The translations under genes were made by a program, and so were the position numbers. DNA of 49,457 nucleotides from an uncultured Lachnospiraceae bacterium (lineage in GTDB: Bacteria; Bacillota_A; Clostridia; Lachnospirales; Lachnospiraceae), in assembly GCA_905207905.1 (NCBI GenBank), contig CAJLNC010000008.1, forward strand, positions 1-49,457, given 5' to 3'. Positions 49,390-49,457 of the stretch are shown here, piece by piece. Every line of letters starts with the position of its first letter. The first letter of the stretch is position 1. The notes beneath the pieces are model-generated. The model searched no databases and had not been told where the DNA came from. It was given only the letters and a program-made list of their open reading frames with translations.

Positions 49390-49457
49390 GAAAAAAAGAT
49401 AACGCCGCAGCAAAATCCTGAGGAGCATTTTTATTTTATAGAAGGAATTTCCTATAA
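49390..49457 (-). repeat. Family R element, copy 3, cut by the window edge
   Basis: On the minus strand: palindrome TTATAGGAAA / TTCTATAA, then AATGCTCCTCAGG, a 6-base loop, CTGCGGCG, a shortened connector and TTATCTTTTTTT. It matches the first half of copies 1 and 2 and their T-run but lacks the connector with the terminal hairpin. The right side beyond 49457 is not visible. Confidence 0.6.

Overview
The window looks like chromosome of a spore-forming, anaerobic gut-type clostridium, most likely a Lachnospiraceae member. The basis is a SpoIIR homologue, strong AGGAGG-type ribosome binding sites before nearly every gene, TTGACA/TATAAT promoters, roughly 45-50% GC, a lysine riboswitch, a class II (Firmicutes-type) GalT, and a polyamine cluster with carboxynorspermidine enzymes. 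I cannot name the species. No rRNA, tRNA, CRISPR, phage or transposase gene was seen. 42 protein genes are called.

Layout. (1) 0.4-10.4 kb, minus strand: a ten-gene LacI-controlled operon. In transcription order it holds a sugar isomerase/epimerase-like TIM barrel, the LacI regulator, RbsD, a DMT-type permease, a sugar-binding protein, an ABC ATPase, an ABC permease, a ThuA-like protein, a zinc MDR dehydrogenase and an aldo/keto-reductase-like protein. Two related operators lie upstream. It probably imports and oxidises or epimerises an unidentified sugar or glycoside. (2) 10.5-13.1 kb: ribokinase and class II galT. (3) 13.4-22.7 kb: a DUF402 protein, an M42 peptidase, a dihydropyrimidinase, a HAD phosphatase plus a small conserved protein, YqeB and YqeC of the selenium-dependent molybdenum hydroxylase system, a YitT membrane protein and a sodium:solute symporter. 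(4) 22.8-30.7 kb: a polyamine operon (speA-speE-speB-carboxynorspermidine dehydrogenase-nspC) followed by a Lon-like AAA+ ATPase without a protease domain. Ahead of it is a strong promoter, a structured leader of about 370 nt and an intrinsic terminator. (5) 30.8-34.8 kb: a small membrane protein, an M28 peptidase, an RluA pseudouridine synthase and ilvE. (6) 35-38.6 kb: dapA-dapB-lysC behind a lysine riboswitch. (7) 38.6-49.5 kb: a corrinoid adenosyltransferase, a tandem-OB SSB-like protein, typA with a long hairpin-rich leader, spoIIR, a CmpB-type membrane protein with tandem repeats, a PF09818-type ATPase, topoisomerase III and a zinc-dependent phospholipase C-like protein.

Three families of dispersed, hairpin-forming intergenic repeats run through the window. 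Family E is a palindrome with GCATCCGTGTACA-type ends, seven copies of 41-83 bp. Family R is a multi-hairpin element of about 125 bp, two full copies and one cut by the right edge; its terminator-like hairpin differs in sequence but keeps pairing between copies. Family D is a hairpin with GCTGCTGCAAATAC ends, two copies. They sit at operon ends or in leaders. Together with the unclassified speA leader they are the most interesting unexplained content.

All family assignments come from reading motifs in the sequence. No database search was run.
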